Source of the DNA: Liolophura sinensis
Taxonomy: Eukaryota > Mollusca > Polyplacophora > Chitonida > Chitonidae
Length of the DNA: 64,000 bases
Assembly (NCBI RefSeq): GCF_032854445.1
Contig: NC_088297.1
Span: 20,035,127-20,099,126, forward strand
Direction of reading: 5' to 3'
Shown here piece by piece: positions 11,344 through 23,491 of the stretch. Below the pieces are notes generated by a model, which was given only the letters and a program-made list of their open reading frames with translations, was not told the DNA's origin and ran no database searches. Position numbers and translations under genes: made by a program. The number at the start of each line of letters is the position of its first letter. Position 1 is the stretch's first letter.

Positions 11344-11794
11344 CGGTTCTAACATAGTCTTACCAAGATGTGGCTTAAGCTGTTAACATTGCACTAAGCC
11401 CTAATCATTCATTCATTTATTGTACAGGTAACCTTTCAATTACAAAAAGCACTGCGGTGATATATCCTTAGTCACAGGGCTACAAGACACGGTCATGTCG
11501 TGCTTGATGTCAAGCGAATCAAAGGGATACCAGGAAAATGAAAGACTCCCATTGCTATAACTTAATCTCTTATTCAACCATTTTGGGCAAGAGTAGTAAG
11601 AACACCCTAACCAAGCACCGCGAAGGTGTGTCTCCTACGACCATCACGACAATCCTATTAACCCGTAGCTTAAACAAATGTTAGTCTTTTCCATCTTGGA
11701 CGGGATCATATTACCGGTACATCAGCATTTGCCTTACGTGACTTCCTGTGAGTCTATGTTCTTAAAGGCATAGTCTTACTCTCTGGAGTAGTCT

Positions 11795-11995
11795 TGAGTG
11801 AACTAATGATGTCTGATAAACCGGAATTCACCACACCCGTAGGAGGCGTGTAATTTACTACCCTTTAAGCATTTACATATAAAATAGAATAAACCTTAAC
11901 TAAGATGAATTAACAAGAGACCGCATTCCACCTATTACAAGTAACTATTTGCCAACTATTACACTGTCTGGTTACACTCTCTATGATGTACCTTT
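11795..11995 (+). mobile_element. Dispersed family A, copy 2
   Basis: Shares GATGTCTGATAAA, GGCGTGTAATTTACTAC, TTTAAGCATTTACAT, CTATTTGCCAACTATTACAC and CTGGTTACACTC with copies at 37, 43.8 and 61.5 kb. No coding capacity. Confidence 0.75.
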
Positions 11996-12889
11996 TTATA
12001 ATGTTACGTATTGTATACAAACATGTATTGTCAGATGCCGACATTTCACTGTCAGAATGTCATCTGGTTGCAAGTCAAGCTATTGCTTAAAATATCGCAG
12101 TTTTATGGTGAAGTTTGTGGCAACTGCAAAAGTAGATATTTAAGCTTACATTTTACGATCACGGATTTTTTTTTTTGATCTTCAATATTTAAATTGTTCA
12201 TCACAATGCTCGTGAACAGGTTATTAACCACTCCGCACGGTCCTGAAAGAATGAAGAACTTAATTGTTTTCCTGTGAAAATTTTATCTCTATTTACGATT
12301 GATTGTCTGCGTGTTTGCCAAAGTTTTAGTATTCCAACATTCGTACATTTCATAACTGGTTCTGCGAATTTTCGACGTGGTTTTGTGTCCTTATGTGGCT
12401 TATGCTAATGTCTTGCACACTTTGTAGACTGCCTTGTTCCAAGAGAGCGCAGGTGTCTGTCTCATTATTTACTTTCCGAAACAGGCAATCAGCTCTCCAT
12501 TGAACGGCCATCTAAATGCATCTGGCAAAGGGCTAATTCAACCACCACATATCACGCGGTCCTATTAGAGAACAGATCGACTTTGGTTTATTGTTCTGCG
12601 ATGGAGAAGTCGTTAGAGCGACCAACGAGGTGTCTCGCTCTTCCGTTATTGACGTCCTGTATAACGGGTTACTACGCCAATTCTAGTGCCAGTATAACAA
12701 CTTGCTTGGGTTGCGGATTGGCTGGTGTCAATATGACTTTTCAGTAAAGGAAGCTATGTCAATGTTTCCGTTAGGTGGCCACCCTTCTTTGGGAAGAAAC
12801 CATTGTGGCATGACGAGGGAAGTTTTAAATATCGAGAAGAAAACCAAACCGAACTTAGAAACATGCGGGTGATTTATATGTCAGTGTGG
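11996..12889. other. Non-coding, no repeat recognised
   Basis: No frame, tRNA-like box or dispersed family seen between the family A copy and the SINE cluster. Confidence 0.4.
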
Positions 12890-13065
12890 TGGCTTCGTGG
12901 CCAAAGTAGTTAGCGTGCCAGCAGCCTTCTGAGCAGCCTCACCCGTGTGGATGATGGGAGTTCAAGTTGAATGCTCATGTTGGCTTCCTCTCTGGTCGTA
13001 CGTTGGAAGGTCTGCGACAAACCTGCAGATGATCGTGGGTTTTCCTCCTGTGGCCCAGAGCTAAG
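12890..13065 (+). mobile_element. SINE-1-related, old copy
   Basis: Diverged head (TGGCTTCGTGGCCAAAGTAG), GGAGTTCAAGTTGAATGC, TGTTGGCTTCCTCTCTGGTC, GTACGTTGGAAGGTCTGCGA and ATCGTGGGTTTTCCTCC. No tail seen. Confidence 0.75.
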
Positions 13066-13111
13066 TTAGGAAGTTTATCTACTTTGCCACACGCTGTAAA
13101 TCCTGAATATT

Positions 13112-13295
13112 ACATTATTTATTTATTTATTTATTTTATTTATTTATTTTATTGGTGTTTTACGCCGTACTCAAGAACATTCCACTTATACGACGGCGGC
13201 CAGCATTATGGTGGGAGGAAAGCGGGCAGAGCACGGGAGGAAAGCGGGCGGCGCCGGGAGGAAACCCACGACCATCCGCAGGTTGCTGGGGGACC
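13112..13295 (-). mobile_element. SINE-1, partial (reverse)
   Basis: Long ATTT tail, TATTGGTGTTTTACGCCGTA, body with a local tandem duplication of GGAGGAAAGCGGGC-like sequence (13217-13262), ending at CATCCGCAGGTTGCTGGG. Confidence 0.9.
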
Positions 13296-13534
13296 AAATA
13301 TGTCATTTCTCTTTGTAATAGTTTCACGGCAAGACGACCGAGTCCTATATTACTTTTAGCTTTTTTTTGCAGAGGGTGTTTATTTTAGGTCAGCGGGAAA
13401 GGTTTCATGTAGGACAATCGAATCTGTGGTTATGTTTTATTCGTTGACTTGGACTTAATATTTAAGTCTCCTATTGCTTTGTGAGCATCCATGTCAGAGA
13501 CCTTATCGTGCACAGAATAATAACCTAGTCTCTC

Positions 13535-13735
13535 AGCAATGCGAAGTCCATCTCATGCCGATTTCTTCTCCGGTCGGACGTGGGAAGGTCCGTCAGAAAC
13601 CTGAGGATGGTCGTACATTTCCTCCGAACTCTGCCTGATTTCCTCCCATCGTGGTGCTGGCCACCGTTGTATAAGTAAGATAATCTGTAGTATACGGCGT
13701 GACACGGCGTGACACGGCGTGACAGGGCGTGACGC
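13535..13735 (+). mobile_element. SINE-1, partial, with expanded tail motif
   Basis: Body from GCAATGCGAAGTCCATCTCA through GTTGTATAAGTAAGATAAT. The GTACGGCG tail is then expanded into four ACGGCGTGAC-like 10-base units at 13694-13733 in place of the normal end. Confidence 0.8.
13694..13733 (+). repeat. 10-bp tandem repeat in a SINE-1 tail
   Basis: Four adjacent copies of ACGGCGTGAC (third followed by one with AGGGCGTGAC), CpG-rich, grown from the TACGGCGT motif of the SINE. Confidence 0.85.
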
Positions 13736-13889
13736 ATAATTAACATTCATATTGCTTTGTATTCGCGATGAATAATCTTTGATAGGCAAAGAAGTGAAAC
13801 GTGGCTAAGCCCACGAAGCCGTATTTATGCCGTTATGTACAGGCACTTATCCCTGACGCCAGGAGTTCTATCCAGCTCCCGCCCATCCC

Positions 13890-14236
13890 GCTTGGGTGGC
13901 CTAATGGCCTCAAAGTCGGCTGACTGGGGATCAAACCCAGGTCCAGTCATACAAAAGACTTTAAAAATGTTACTTGTTGCTGCGTTGCCTGGCGCTCAGC
14001 ACTGAGCTTAGAGCAAGGAAACAGAAGTGGTTACCGGGGTGTCAGTACACTGTGATCTGGTAGGGTGTCATGCCTGATGTCTTCGGCCTGGTATCTTCGG
14101 CCACATATTATACCCATGTGGCGGCATGGGTTTGGCGGTATGGATTTGCCCTTCCACTCGGAGTACACCTAATGACTGCTCGTCGTCACATGAGAGAACA
14201 ATTGTTAAGTACGACGTGCAACGCCAAGCAAACATA
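13890..14236 (+). mobile_element. SINE-2-type element, near full length, other head
   Basis: Head CCGCTTGGGTGGCCTAATGG with a B-box-like GGATCAAACCC, middle GCGCTCAGCACTGAGCTTAG, then AGGGTGTCATGCCTGATGTC, CCTAATGACTGCTCGTCGTC and AAGTACGACGTGCAACGCCA with CATACATA repeats. Related copies at 22.3, 25.8, 36.4, 38.0 and 47.7 kb. Confidence 0.85.
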
Positions 14237-16719
14237 CATACATGCATACGTACACATCAATGAAACGTCCACAGGGGGCGTCGCCGGCAGCTTATTTTGT
14301 CCAAGGCCTGTCAGGCAATAACAGCGTGTGTATTTATAATATATACATGCATCTATATTTATACTGTACACATGTATATGTATATGGACGCTGTTCACAA
14401 ACATGTGTATTTATTATGTACACATAGGTGTATTTTGTTGTTTCATATCTATAAATGGTATTATATATTATACCACATTGTCGCTTTGATAATACAAAGG
14501 GTATTCCGTTTCTTTTCATGAAAACGATATTTCTCATATTTATCAACAGTGTTGTCTGATCGATATATGAAGTTACGCATTACACTGGTAATGATTTAAA
14601 GTCAACGTTTACACAACCAAGTATGAAATTACGCAGTGTGAATGAAACTGTGTGTTGCTTTTGTTTGTCCTCTTATTTAACTTTGATGTTAATGGGGAAA
14701 TAAAGTGCAGAAAAAAGGCATTTATAAAGAGGTAGCAAAGAGAGCAAACGTGTTTCTTCTGGTTAACTCTGCTTTGTCAACAGCTTTGTTTTTTTCTCCT
14801 GTCAGTTTCAAACCCACGCCCGTACTCTCGCATGACCGTATAAGCTGAAAATGTGCGATTATCTCGTCACCACATTGTCCAGAGCTTAAAAAATCCCAGA
14901 AATTGTCACATGCACCTGGAGATCGAACAAAGCTTACCGTAAGCTTTCGGCGAGTGCCCGGGGAAATTAAAACGTGGGTGTCGTTGTCTACACGACAGTT
15001 CTAGCAGAATGACAAAAAAAAAATGGTACAAATTGAATTTAGGCAACTCAGCGGATGGATTTCCCTCCATTTCCTTTGTAGACTAAATTCGGTCGAAACT
15101 GTTTCATTCCCGGTGGGGAACATGTTACATCTACTTGTATTTCTGAAAATACCACCGTCTCCTGTCTGATTTCCACGAAACAGATCGAGTATTTTTTTCT
15201 GATGACAATACGCTTACCGGAAAACCGTCAGTATACTTATTGGCTGTGCCGTCCAATAGTCCTAAATCATCAGATTATTTCCAATTGAATGCAAGATTGG
15301 TTCTCTTCTTTTAAGATCTTTTTCACTTCCGTGAAAACTTATACCATGGTTCCTTGGAGATCTGCAATATAGAATGTGTGACGTAACAGGTTACAGTGGA
15401 AACTATTCTTCAAAAACTTGCCAAATAGTCAACAGTACTGTTTACATCAGCTATAACTTAGAAAAGTAGACCAAATTATTTCGTTTAATCGGTGAATATT
15501 CTTTTTCGCTGATTGAAGAAAAGGTGGAAGTTGTTTTCTTTTTCTCTTCATTTGAATTTTTTCTACGTGTATGCTATAAAGGACTTTTATTCAGGGGCTA
15601 TAAGCAGGATCTGTTGCTTTCCCTTTCCTGGCAAACTAATCTTGGTAGCAGAATATTGCATTGTCCAGTCATTGCCTGTAGTGGGGGTAGAGGTTGGAAT
15701 AACGTGACTTTGACTGGAATGTTTCCAGTTCTAAACGGCATATTGAATTGATTATTTATTGAATATTTATATTCATGGATTGTTTTCTTTACTCGGTATC
15801 AGTTGAATTTAAAACACACATATATAGATAGGTACATATGTCATTAAACACATTTAAACTCAAATCATAGGCAAAGCGAGAAATTGTAACTTGAATTTGA
15901 ATCTAGGTGAGAATGCATCAAACGATCTGTTTCATGGGGTATTCGTGTGATAAGGTTCATATAATGTCAACTTTAGCCATTGACTACAACACTGCCACGT
16001 CTAAATAGGGTATTGAATTTCAACTAACTGTGGGGTTTAGTGAATTCCTCCAGACCACGCGACAAGGAATAGTCGCGTATATTTCCGACAAGGGAGAAAT
16101 CAGAGCTCGTCAGACAGCCTGATTATGATGGTTGGCGCAGGAAAACTGCTTACTGGTTAAGTCCATGCTGTTTTGATGAAGAGAAGGGGACAATTTCGAC
16201 TTAGACGGCTCATCCGACGGGTGTCAAATTATTTTAAATAACAATAGAGTCTGGTACATCAAAATCCCACGCAAGTATCAAATTAATCGTCCAGACTAGG
16301 TTATAATTCGTTTGGTGGGCGAAAGCGTGGAGGGTGACTGACTTTTTGATGGCTTATAAAGTTGGTTAGACATTCACTAGACAAAAGCGTGTTTACCGAA
16401 TTCCCACTGGATTTAGGAATAAGCTAAGTTACGTTGACACAACTGTATAAACGTCTGATTAGGTCTGACTGGAGAATCGTCATATAGGAACCAGTCAAAC
16501 TATAAATGAGTTCAATGTTCGCTGTTGTTGAGTGGAAATATATAGGCCGTAATGTGCATGGTAGAATTGTGTTTATTCTTGGGGAACCGGTCCCATGGTT
16601 GCGAATTCATCTCAAACTGAGTCGTAAGTCATAGAATGATGAATGAACCTATTTTCTAACGTTAGCACTCATTTTTAACCTTGTTGCAGAAGATTCATAT
16701 GTATTAAAATAAACAAATT
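14237..16719. other. Non-coding, no repeat recognised
   Basis: 14330-14430 is rich in TATATAC/ACATGTAT steps, a low-complexity purine-pyrimidine stretch. The rest is AT-rich with only short frames. Confidence 0.4.
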
Positions 16720-16755
16720 CCAAAGGTAAATAATAATTACCTTTACCAAAGGTAA

Positions 16756-16780
16756 ATAATAATAATAATAATAATAATGG
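16756..16780 (+). repeat. AAT microsatellite
   Basis: Eight uninterrupted ATA/AAT units, preceded by a duplicated CTTT(A)CCAAAGGTAAATAATAA segment at 16720-16760. Confidence 0.9.
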
Positions 16781-16849
16781 ACAGATTCCTGACCCTGAGG
16801 CCAGAAATATATAAATATACGTTTATCGAAAGTGATAAACGTGCTGTTT

Positions 16850-16916
16850 CAGCATTTACATGAGTACATGAATAACTGGCATACAACCTTATCTGAAGTA
16901 AACTGACATGATACCC
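16850..16916 (+). mobile_element. Dispersed family A, copy 3 (carries the 81-bp array)
   Basis: CATTTACATGAGTACATGAA, CTTATCTGAAGTAAACTGAC and ATACCCTATTTCACTGG match the order of the other family A copies and lead straight into the tandem array. Confidence 0.75.
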
Positions 16917-17556
16917 TATTTCACTGGTTACGCGTGACCATTTGCCAACGATCACACTGTTGTCGCTGCTCTGGTTTTACTCCCTGTGCTGTTGTCGTAT
17001 TTCACTGGTTACGTGTGACCATTTGCCAAAGATCACACTGTTGTCGCTGCTCTGGTTTTACTCCTGTGCTGTAGTCGTATTTCACTGGTTACGCGTGACC
17101 ATTTGCCAAAGATCACACTGTTGTCGCTGCTCTGGTTTTACTCCATTTGCTGTAGTCGTATTTCACTGGTTACGCGTGACCATTTGCCAAAGATCACACT
17201 GTTGTCGCTGCTCTGGTTTTACTCCCTGTGCTGTAGTCGTATTTCACTGGTTACGTGTGACCATTTGCCAAAGATCACACTGTTGTCGCTGCCCTGGTTT
17301 TACTCCCTGTGCTGTAGTCGTATTTCACTGGTTACGTGTGACCATTTGCCAAAGATCACACTGTTGTCGCTGCTCTGGTTTTACTCCCTGTGCTGTAGTC
17401 GTATTTCACTGGTTACGCGTGACCATTTGCCAAAGATCACACTGTTGTCGCTGCTCTGGTTTTACTCCCTGTGCTGTAGTCGTATTTCACTTGTTACGTG
17501 TGACCATTTGAAAAAGATCACACTGTTGTCGCTGCTCTGGTTTTACTCCCCGTGCT
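16917..17556 (+). repeat. 81-bp tandem array derived from dispersed family A
   Basis: About eight copies of an 81-base unit (TTTCACTGGTTACGYGTGAC, then CATTTGCCAAAGATCACACT, GTTGTCGCTGCTCTGG, TTTTACTCC, CTGTGCTGTAGTCGTA). Differences are few: one copy has CATTTGC for CTGTGC, one has GCCCTGG for GCTCTGG, some units are 80 bases, and the last is truncated with CTTGTTACG. The same unit occurs once in family A copies elsewhere (6330, 11925, 43870, 57195). Open frames across the array are period artefacts. Confidence 0.96.
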
Positions 17557-18416
17557 GTATTCTTTTATTGTTTTATATTCGATCGTAAATATCGAATATG
17601 TTGTGAGATAGCGCCACAACATACATACACACATTTCTCGTTGAAAAAGAGGAATACTGAATCGAGATACTTGGAGACTAGATTCCAACCTGAATTTGTC
17701 ATTGTTCTCTTGCAAGTCATGGGTATTACATTGCTTGCTCACAAACTGCTATCAACAAGACAGGAATGAGCAATAGACTATGCAAGTCGAATTATTATAA
17801 GTAGGAAAGGTTTCTTCATCAAGTGTACAGTACTTAAAATTGCCACAACCTTATGGATTGTCGTGAATCGATATATACAGGCTTGAGTCATTCTCCTTAC
17901 AGCGCACGCGCCGGCCTCCACTTTCGCTTTACATCACTGCTGCCACTAGCCAATTTTGTACAGAAATCTCGGACTACGCTAGAGTCACTGGAGTTACGGT
18001 GGGGAGACAGGAAGTGATGTCAGCTAAACTATGTACAACATGATTCAAACGAGCACCTGGAACAATTTAATTGATGAATGCTGATTATTGGTCGATGGAA
18101 GCATGAGATTAATCCTAAACAAGCCAACCAGCGTCGCACTGGCTCCAAATTTCAAGCTTGTCTAGTGGTGGCACTGACGTAAAGCTAGCGAACGGAGTGG
18201 TGCACATGCGCTGTAAGAAGCACGAGTATGACCCAGATTTCAGCCATATCTCCAGGCAGGAAGGTGAAAGATGACCAGTGTGATGAACGTGTGTGAACGG
18301 TTAAATAATTGGCTAAGCCAGATATGATTATTTTTTGTCCGGATTTGAGTCCAGGTGAGAATATTTCAGCTGTTGTTTTTATGGGGTTTTTTTGTAACAA
18401 AGCCAAGAAGTGGCAA

Positions 18417-18580
18417 TCCCCTCCGGCCGTAAGTGGGAAGGTCTGACAGCAACCTGCGGATGGTCGTGGTTATCCTTCGGGCTCTGCCCGGTTTCCACCC
18501 CACCATAATGCTGACCGCCGTCGTATAAGTGAAATATTTTTGAGTACGGCGTAAAACCCCAATCAAATAAATAAATAAAT
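18417..18580 (+). mobile_element. SINE-1, 5'-truncated, with 12-bp target duplication
   Basis: Lacks the tRNA head and starts at CCTCCGGCCGTAAGTGGGAA; the tail ends AAATAAATAAAT. Flanked by AAGAAGTGGCAA at 18405-18416 and 18581-18592, so the truncation arose at insertion, as expected for LINE-driven retroposition. Confidence 0.94.
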
Positions 18581-18592
18581 AAGAAGTGGCAA

Positions 18593-21500
18593 GAGAAACC
18601 GATACCAGGTGTGGTCGACCTTCACCAAGGGTTGCAGACTTCTGAGATCTCAGGAGTCACCTTCCTGCAGTAAATATGACATCTCTGCATTCCAGCTCGA
18701 ACGTTGAAATCAAAGAAAACAAAAGAAGTGAGAGGTGCCCATTATGTCCTCAACAGGACACTTCTACATTGTATAAATTGGTTTCTCGGAAGGTAGAAGT
18801 GAAAGGAATTCCCCCCAGAAAGAACTAAGATATATTTTATTCACTGGAAATATACGTAAAAAGATAAAAGTCGTTGTACTACTTCAATTTTTTTTCACTT
18901 TAAAGGATACATGACTCATTTGTTGTTTTTTTTTTTCTTAGTATTTAGCTTAGGCTATTTCATGAACATTGAGAAGTACAAATGGCTTATCACCCTTCTT
19001 CTTGTGGAGCAATTGTCGCTTTAAGCTAGAGTTTTCCGTAGACGGTTCGAAAATTAAGAAGTTTGCATTGGTGACGTCAAAGGTGAAAACTGTAAAAACA
19101 ACTTTGTTTGGGGAAGAGCCCAAATTGATGTGGAGGGTGTGACTCTAAACACATCGAAAAGAGAATACATCTATTGAAATACCCTTTAAGAAAGAGATTC
19201 ATGTATATGTGGTAGAAGGAAGAGCGAGGGGGATTTGAGGATAGTATGCATTTGACAAAATCTCTCTCTCTCAGTGACCTCTTTTTGTTTCCGTGGGTAA
19301 TTTTATCGATTTGAAATACAAATGGAAACTCTCTTTAGGAATATCTCCTTAGGAGTGAGATTTTGATCTGTCAAGTGCAAGATCTACCATTTGTACATGA
19401 GATGACGCTTATATCCTCTCCTGACCACGTCAAAACTTTCCCAGAAACCAGACAGCTTAAGCTGGCGTTCAAGAATCCTCGCTAACAAACAGATATTTCA
19501 TACTAAAGTGAAGTAAAGACTTTCAGCTTTCACAACTTACAGTTTGAAATAATTTGCTATGATGAAACAGTCTAGATTCGACTTTAATTTTTAATTGGGA
19601 GGCAGGGGTTTGGATGGATTGTTGTTTAACTCTCTAATTTTTAAAGCGTGAGCTTTCAGTCATTTTAGATGATAGAACAACCGGATTTCCCGATGTAAAT
19701 CATCGGTCTCTGGCAAGTTACTTTCCTATCTGTGGCATCAGGAACGTTATATTGCACAAACGACTCCACGAGCGTTTTCCCACCGTTCATCGTCACCAAG
19801 GTCCCTTAAGCAGAGATAGGGAGAATCTACAAATTACCTGTTAAAGGTCGGCTTTGAAGACGAGCGCCTTTTACCTCTCGACCACGGGTGGGAGGTGGGG
19901 GGGGGGGGGGTAAGAAGACGTATTTTGATATTTTAGAGCCCATCACCTGTCTTACAACCGCTAATCACGTTTTATCTCGATAACAAAGCAAATTTAATTG
20001 TCACGTTCGACATTCGTATACCACTAGTAATCCGTGTAAAGGAGCGTAAAGGGGCGTTTCATGATGATAATATCTAGACAGATTTTCAAAACAACCTATA
20101 ACACAAGTTCCTATGGGAAGAAATAATATACAAATAGTAAATCAGGCTATTACCATGTAGCGTCAAAATGTTCAGTATAGCAGGGAAAACAAAGAAAACA
20201 AGACAGTAGATAAATCTCCTTGTCCTGGGATAATTTCCCGGTGAAGTAAGCATTTAAACGAAACCAATGAATTCTTTAATCCATTGAGGAAACTGCTGAA
20301 CAAAACAGGCAGTTACATCGATCAACAGAACGAATTATTTAACCAGATCATGAATAAATGTATCAATCATTCAGAAATTCCATTAGACACCTAATTTGGA
20401 TTGCGCCATATATAGCAATACTTCAAGCATTGTCCCATTCCGTTAACGCCGACACGTCACGATGTCGTTAACATACGCTCTATATTGTGGTGTATGCGTT
20501 GTTCATCTCATATATTGACAATGTCGATGAGAACTCTAGTAATGCATTTGGAATATTGTGTTTTCCCAGAGGACCAGATTAAGCCTGCGAATCTCTTATC
20601 AGATTTGTACCTCGCCTATAGTGTGCTTTGGTGGCGCCAAAGCGAAGAGCGGAATGAAATTCTTCAGCCACGCTATTCTCACAAAGCCTGGGTCTGTCTT
20701 GTTCCTGTGGGGAGCATAATTGGGGAGGGTGAGCGGCAAAGGGTGAAGAAAATCCTTTGAAGCTTTTGTTTCCTCTAAGGATTTGAGATCCCAAAATGCA
20801 ATGCAAATTTACTGCGAATTGTCGGCGATTTTGATGGAAATTGTTTTATGAGCTTTGTGGGATTTGTAGGGTGCAAAGGCCGACGTGACCTAGGGCACGA
20901 CCCCTGTCATATCGAGAGATTATCTCTATAACCCAGGCAAGTACGCTATATACGCTCAGAGATGATCAGCACTCAGTATAAAAACATCCCTCGTCCATAA
21001 TCGACGGGCTTACATGTGGCACAGACGCTTGGCTTATTACCTCATATATGCTGATTGTATCATGGGTTACTCGATACTCCGTTAGCAGTTGATCGACAGC
21101 AATAAAGATAAGGGCATGTTAATTAGCAAATAAATTTCACAATCAGAAGACAACCAAGCCCCCATGTCGTAAAACTGTGTTTCTAGTTACCGGAAGTGCA
21201 ATCAGTTAATGATTAGATTGGATCTGTTATGTGTGGAAGACATCTGCACTGTGTAATAGAGACGTATATACCTGAAGACATTAGCAGTATATTTTAATTA
21301 CTGCACAAGATACGCCGTCAAAACTGCTAACTAAGCCGCCTGGGTGGTCTTATTTGAAGTTCGTTGAAGACCATTTGCCTTTTACCAATGTAACGCACGC
21401 CATGAGTCTGATCTATGGGCCAAACACAATCAAAAGTTCGTCTGTTACCTGCCAAAGACAAAGGGTTTACTCCTGGCTCCCTCGGCTTTCTTATTGGCCG

Positions 21501-21884
21501 TTAACCTGTAAGAAATCTTCTTTAAACAAATAAAGAATTAAATTAAATAATTAAAATCCCCAGGAGTGAAACAAACTGTAATTTTGTAAATTTAAAAACA
21601 AATATACCGTTAGATACCAACAAAATAAATAAATACAGAATATTTCATTTGACAAAATATGCCATACATTCGTTTCGAGAAAAGCAATGGTCATATATTT
21701 TTAATCACACTGATAATTAATGACATACCCCGGTCATACATGTGTATGTCTAAAACTCAAGTTAAGCGCAAAGTCTACCTTTCTTGTCCGAAATCTTTAA
21801 AGAAATGGGGGAGAATCTAATAAAAGCACATAGGTGTAATCAATGATGTATTAAAGATAAATCATGTCCGTCGTTGGCGAGATA
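18593..21884. other. Long quiet stretch
   Basis: About 3.3 kb without a recognised repeat family or gene, apart from a G run and short TC repeats near 19261. Frames at 20485-20806 overlap on opposite strands and lack conserved features. Confidence 0.4.
19897..19910 (+). repeat. G homopolymer
   Basis: Fourteen consecutive G. Other G runs of ten are at 37242-37251 and 40703-40712, and a C-rich tract at 60493-60512. Confidence 0.9.
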
Positions 21885-22142
21885 GATTTATTTATTTATT
21901 TATTTGATTGGTGTTTTACGCCGTACTGGTGTAAAACGCAGGAATATTTCACTTATACGATGGCGTCCAGCATTATAATGGGGGGGTGGGGGAGCCGGGC
22001 AGAGCCCAGGGGAAGCCCATGACCATCCGAAGGTTGCTGCAGACCTTCCCACTCACGGCCAGAGAGGAAGCCAGCATTGGTGAGAGGCTCCTAGGTCAGT
22101 ACGCTGCGGTAGCGGGCTAACCCGCTGAGCCATGAAGGCCCC
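21885..22142 (-). mobile_element. SINE-1, near full length (reverse)
   Basis: ATTT tail, TTGATTGGTGTTTTACGCCG with a small internal duplication of the tail (GGTGTAAAACGC), GGCGTCCAGCATTATAATGG, and a head ending GAGCCATGAAGGCCCC. Confidence 0.9.
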
Positions 22143-22284
22143 CGGCTAGACAAACTCAAGACTTGCCTTTTGCGAAGCGTAAATCGAGCTATATCGGGAT
22201 CTGATTCCACAGAGTCAGTTTTGACTTAAGCTGGGGTATGTCAGGTGCCTGGCAGTGGGCGCTAGTATCCTCCAACCACACGGT

Positions 22285-22500
22285 ACCGCTTCGGTGGCCA
22301 AATAGTTAGAGCGTCCGCCTGGAAATCGGGAAACCCGAGATCAAATCCGGGTGGGGCCGTACAAAAGGCTTTAAATATGAGACGTGCTGCTGCCTCGCTG
22401 AGGGTGGTCAGCACTGACAGGTTGGAGCAAGAAAACAAAACTAGTTGGCCCGTAAAACTATTTTCTGTACGGTCTTACACACCAATCAGATAAATAAATT
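22285..22500 (+). mobile_element. SINE-2 head with SINE-1-like tail
   Basis: CCGCTTCGGTGGCCAAATAG, TTAGAGCGTCCGCCTGG, B box GATCAAATCC, CAGCACTGACAGGTTGGAGC and GGCCCGTAAAACTATTTTCT, ending with CACACCAATCAGATAAATAA, which is the SINE-1 type of end. Either a natural composite or an insertion next to an older tail. Confidence 0.75.
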
Positions 22501-23261
22501 TATTACAAATTTCACCTTAAAGGTTGCAAATGGTTTGAAGCATTAAAAATAGTATTCCCATGCAAACACTCCGCTAATGGCTGGGTGCTGTCCGTATGAT
22601 GCTGCCAACTGATTTTGTAACGTATAAACACGCCAGTAATATAAATGAGAGTTAACTGAAAGAATAACTGGAGCAGAAGTGCAGGTTATAATGTCATGAC
22701 TTGCTAAGACTGGTCGATACCGGACCAGATGTTTGGATCACGGTTATTACATACTAGAAGCCTGTGGCGAAGAGTCCTGACTTTCTGACAAAATCCGTGT
22801 CATCTATTCACTTCTCATCCGTGCAATCATATCCCCCCTCTCTCCGTCCAACCAATCATGTCTTTCCCCATCACTATAGGCACTGCGTTAGTGGGCTGGT
22901 CAGCGGTATGGTACAATAATCACCGGATCAATGCAGCCAGAATGTCCATCTGGCGTGATAGTGAATGCAGTAACCAGCGACAAAGTAGCCTGATTTGTGT
23001 CTGAGCTCTAACCGTATGTCTTATTACCAAGAGGCAATGAGCCCTGGGGCTAGATTGATGATCAGTCACTGAGCGTCTGCGCGTTCACAAATACGTCAAC
23101 CAATGTCGTAACATTATGTCCAGTGATCTCGTAACACCACCTCCACCGATCTCGCAATATCACGCACATAACATCACGTCATAAAAATTATCTTAATCTT
23201 AACATTATGCATAATATACTTTCATTTTATTATTTTTTTTTGTGAAGAGAGTTAAGGCGTT
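22501..23261. other. Non-coding, no repeat recognised
   Basis: Between SINE-2 and family D. Contains repeated GATCTCGTAACACCACCT / GATCTCGCAATATCACGC phrases near 23115-23165, otherwise unremarkable. Confidence 0.35.
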
Positions 23262-23475
23262 TAAAATTTCTGAATTCTAAGGTGGGCTTTATAAACCATA
23301 CTGTCAGAGCTTAGGAACTCTGATATCACAGGAAGTTTTCTAACTCTAATCAGCACACTGAATGCTGGAATTTTACATATAATTAAAAGATTACTGATAA
23401 AAGATTCCCCCAAATTCCTTCCTTTTGGAGAACATCGGGAGAAAAGGTGATGTGACGTGATGTTTCTTTTGTACA
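23262..23475 (-). mobile_element. Family D, second copy (reverse)
   Basis: TTCTGAATTCTAAGGTGGGC, AACTCTGATATCACAGGAAG, TTCTAACTCTAATCAGCACA and CAAATTCCTTCCTTTTGGAG are the reverse complement of 26155-26345. The far end runs toward a SINE-1 inserted at 23492 and is not clearly preserved. Confidence 0.75.
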
Positions 23476-23491
23476 AAAACAAAAACTTTGA

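Noticed and set aside
10328-11386. 352-, 322- and 312-codon frames with repeated peptides
   Set aside because: They cross the 54-bp minisatellite in three frames on two strands. Openness follows from a stop-free unit whose length is a multiple of three; the outer ends have no gene features and the longest starts at TTG.
16942-17588. 189- and 161-codon frames with a repeated peptide
   Set aside because: Same artefact over the 81-bp array.
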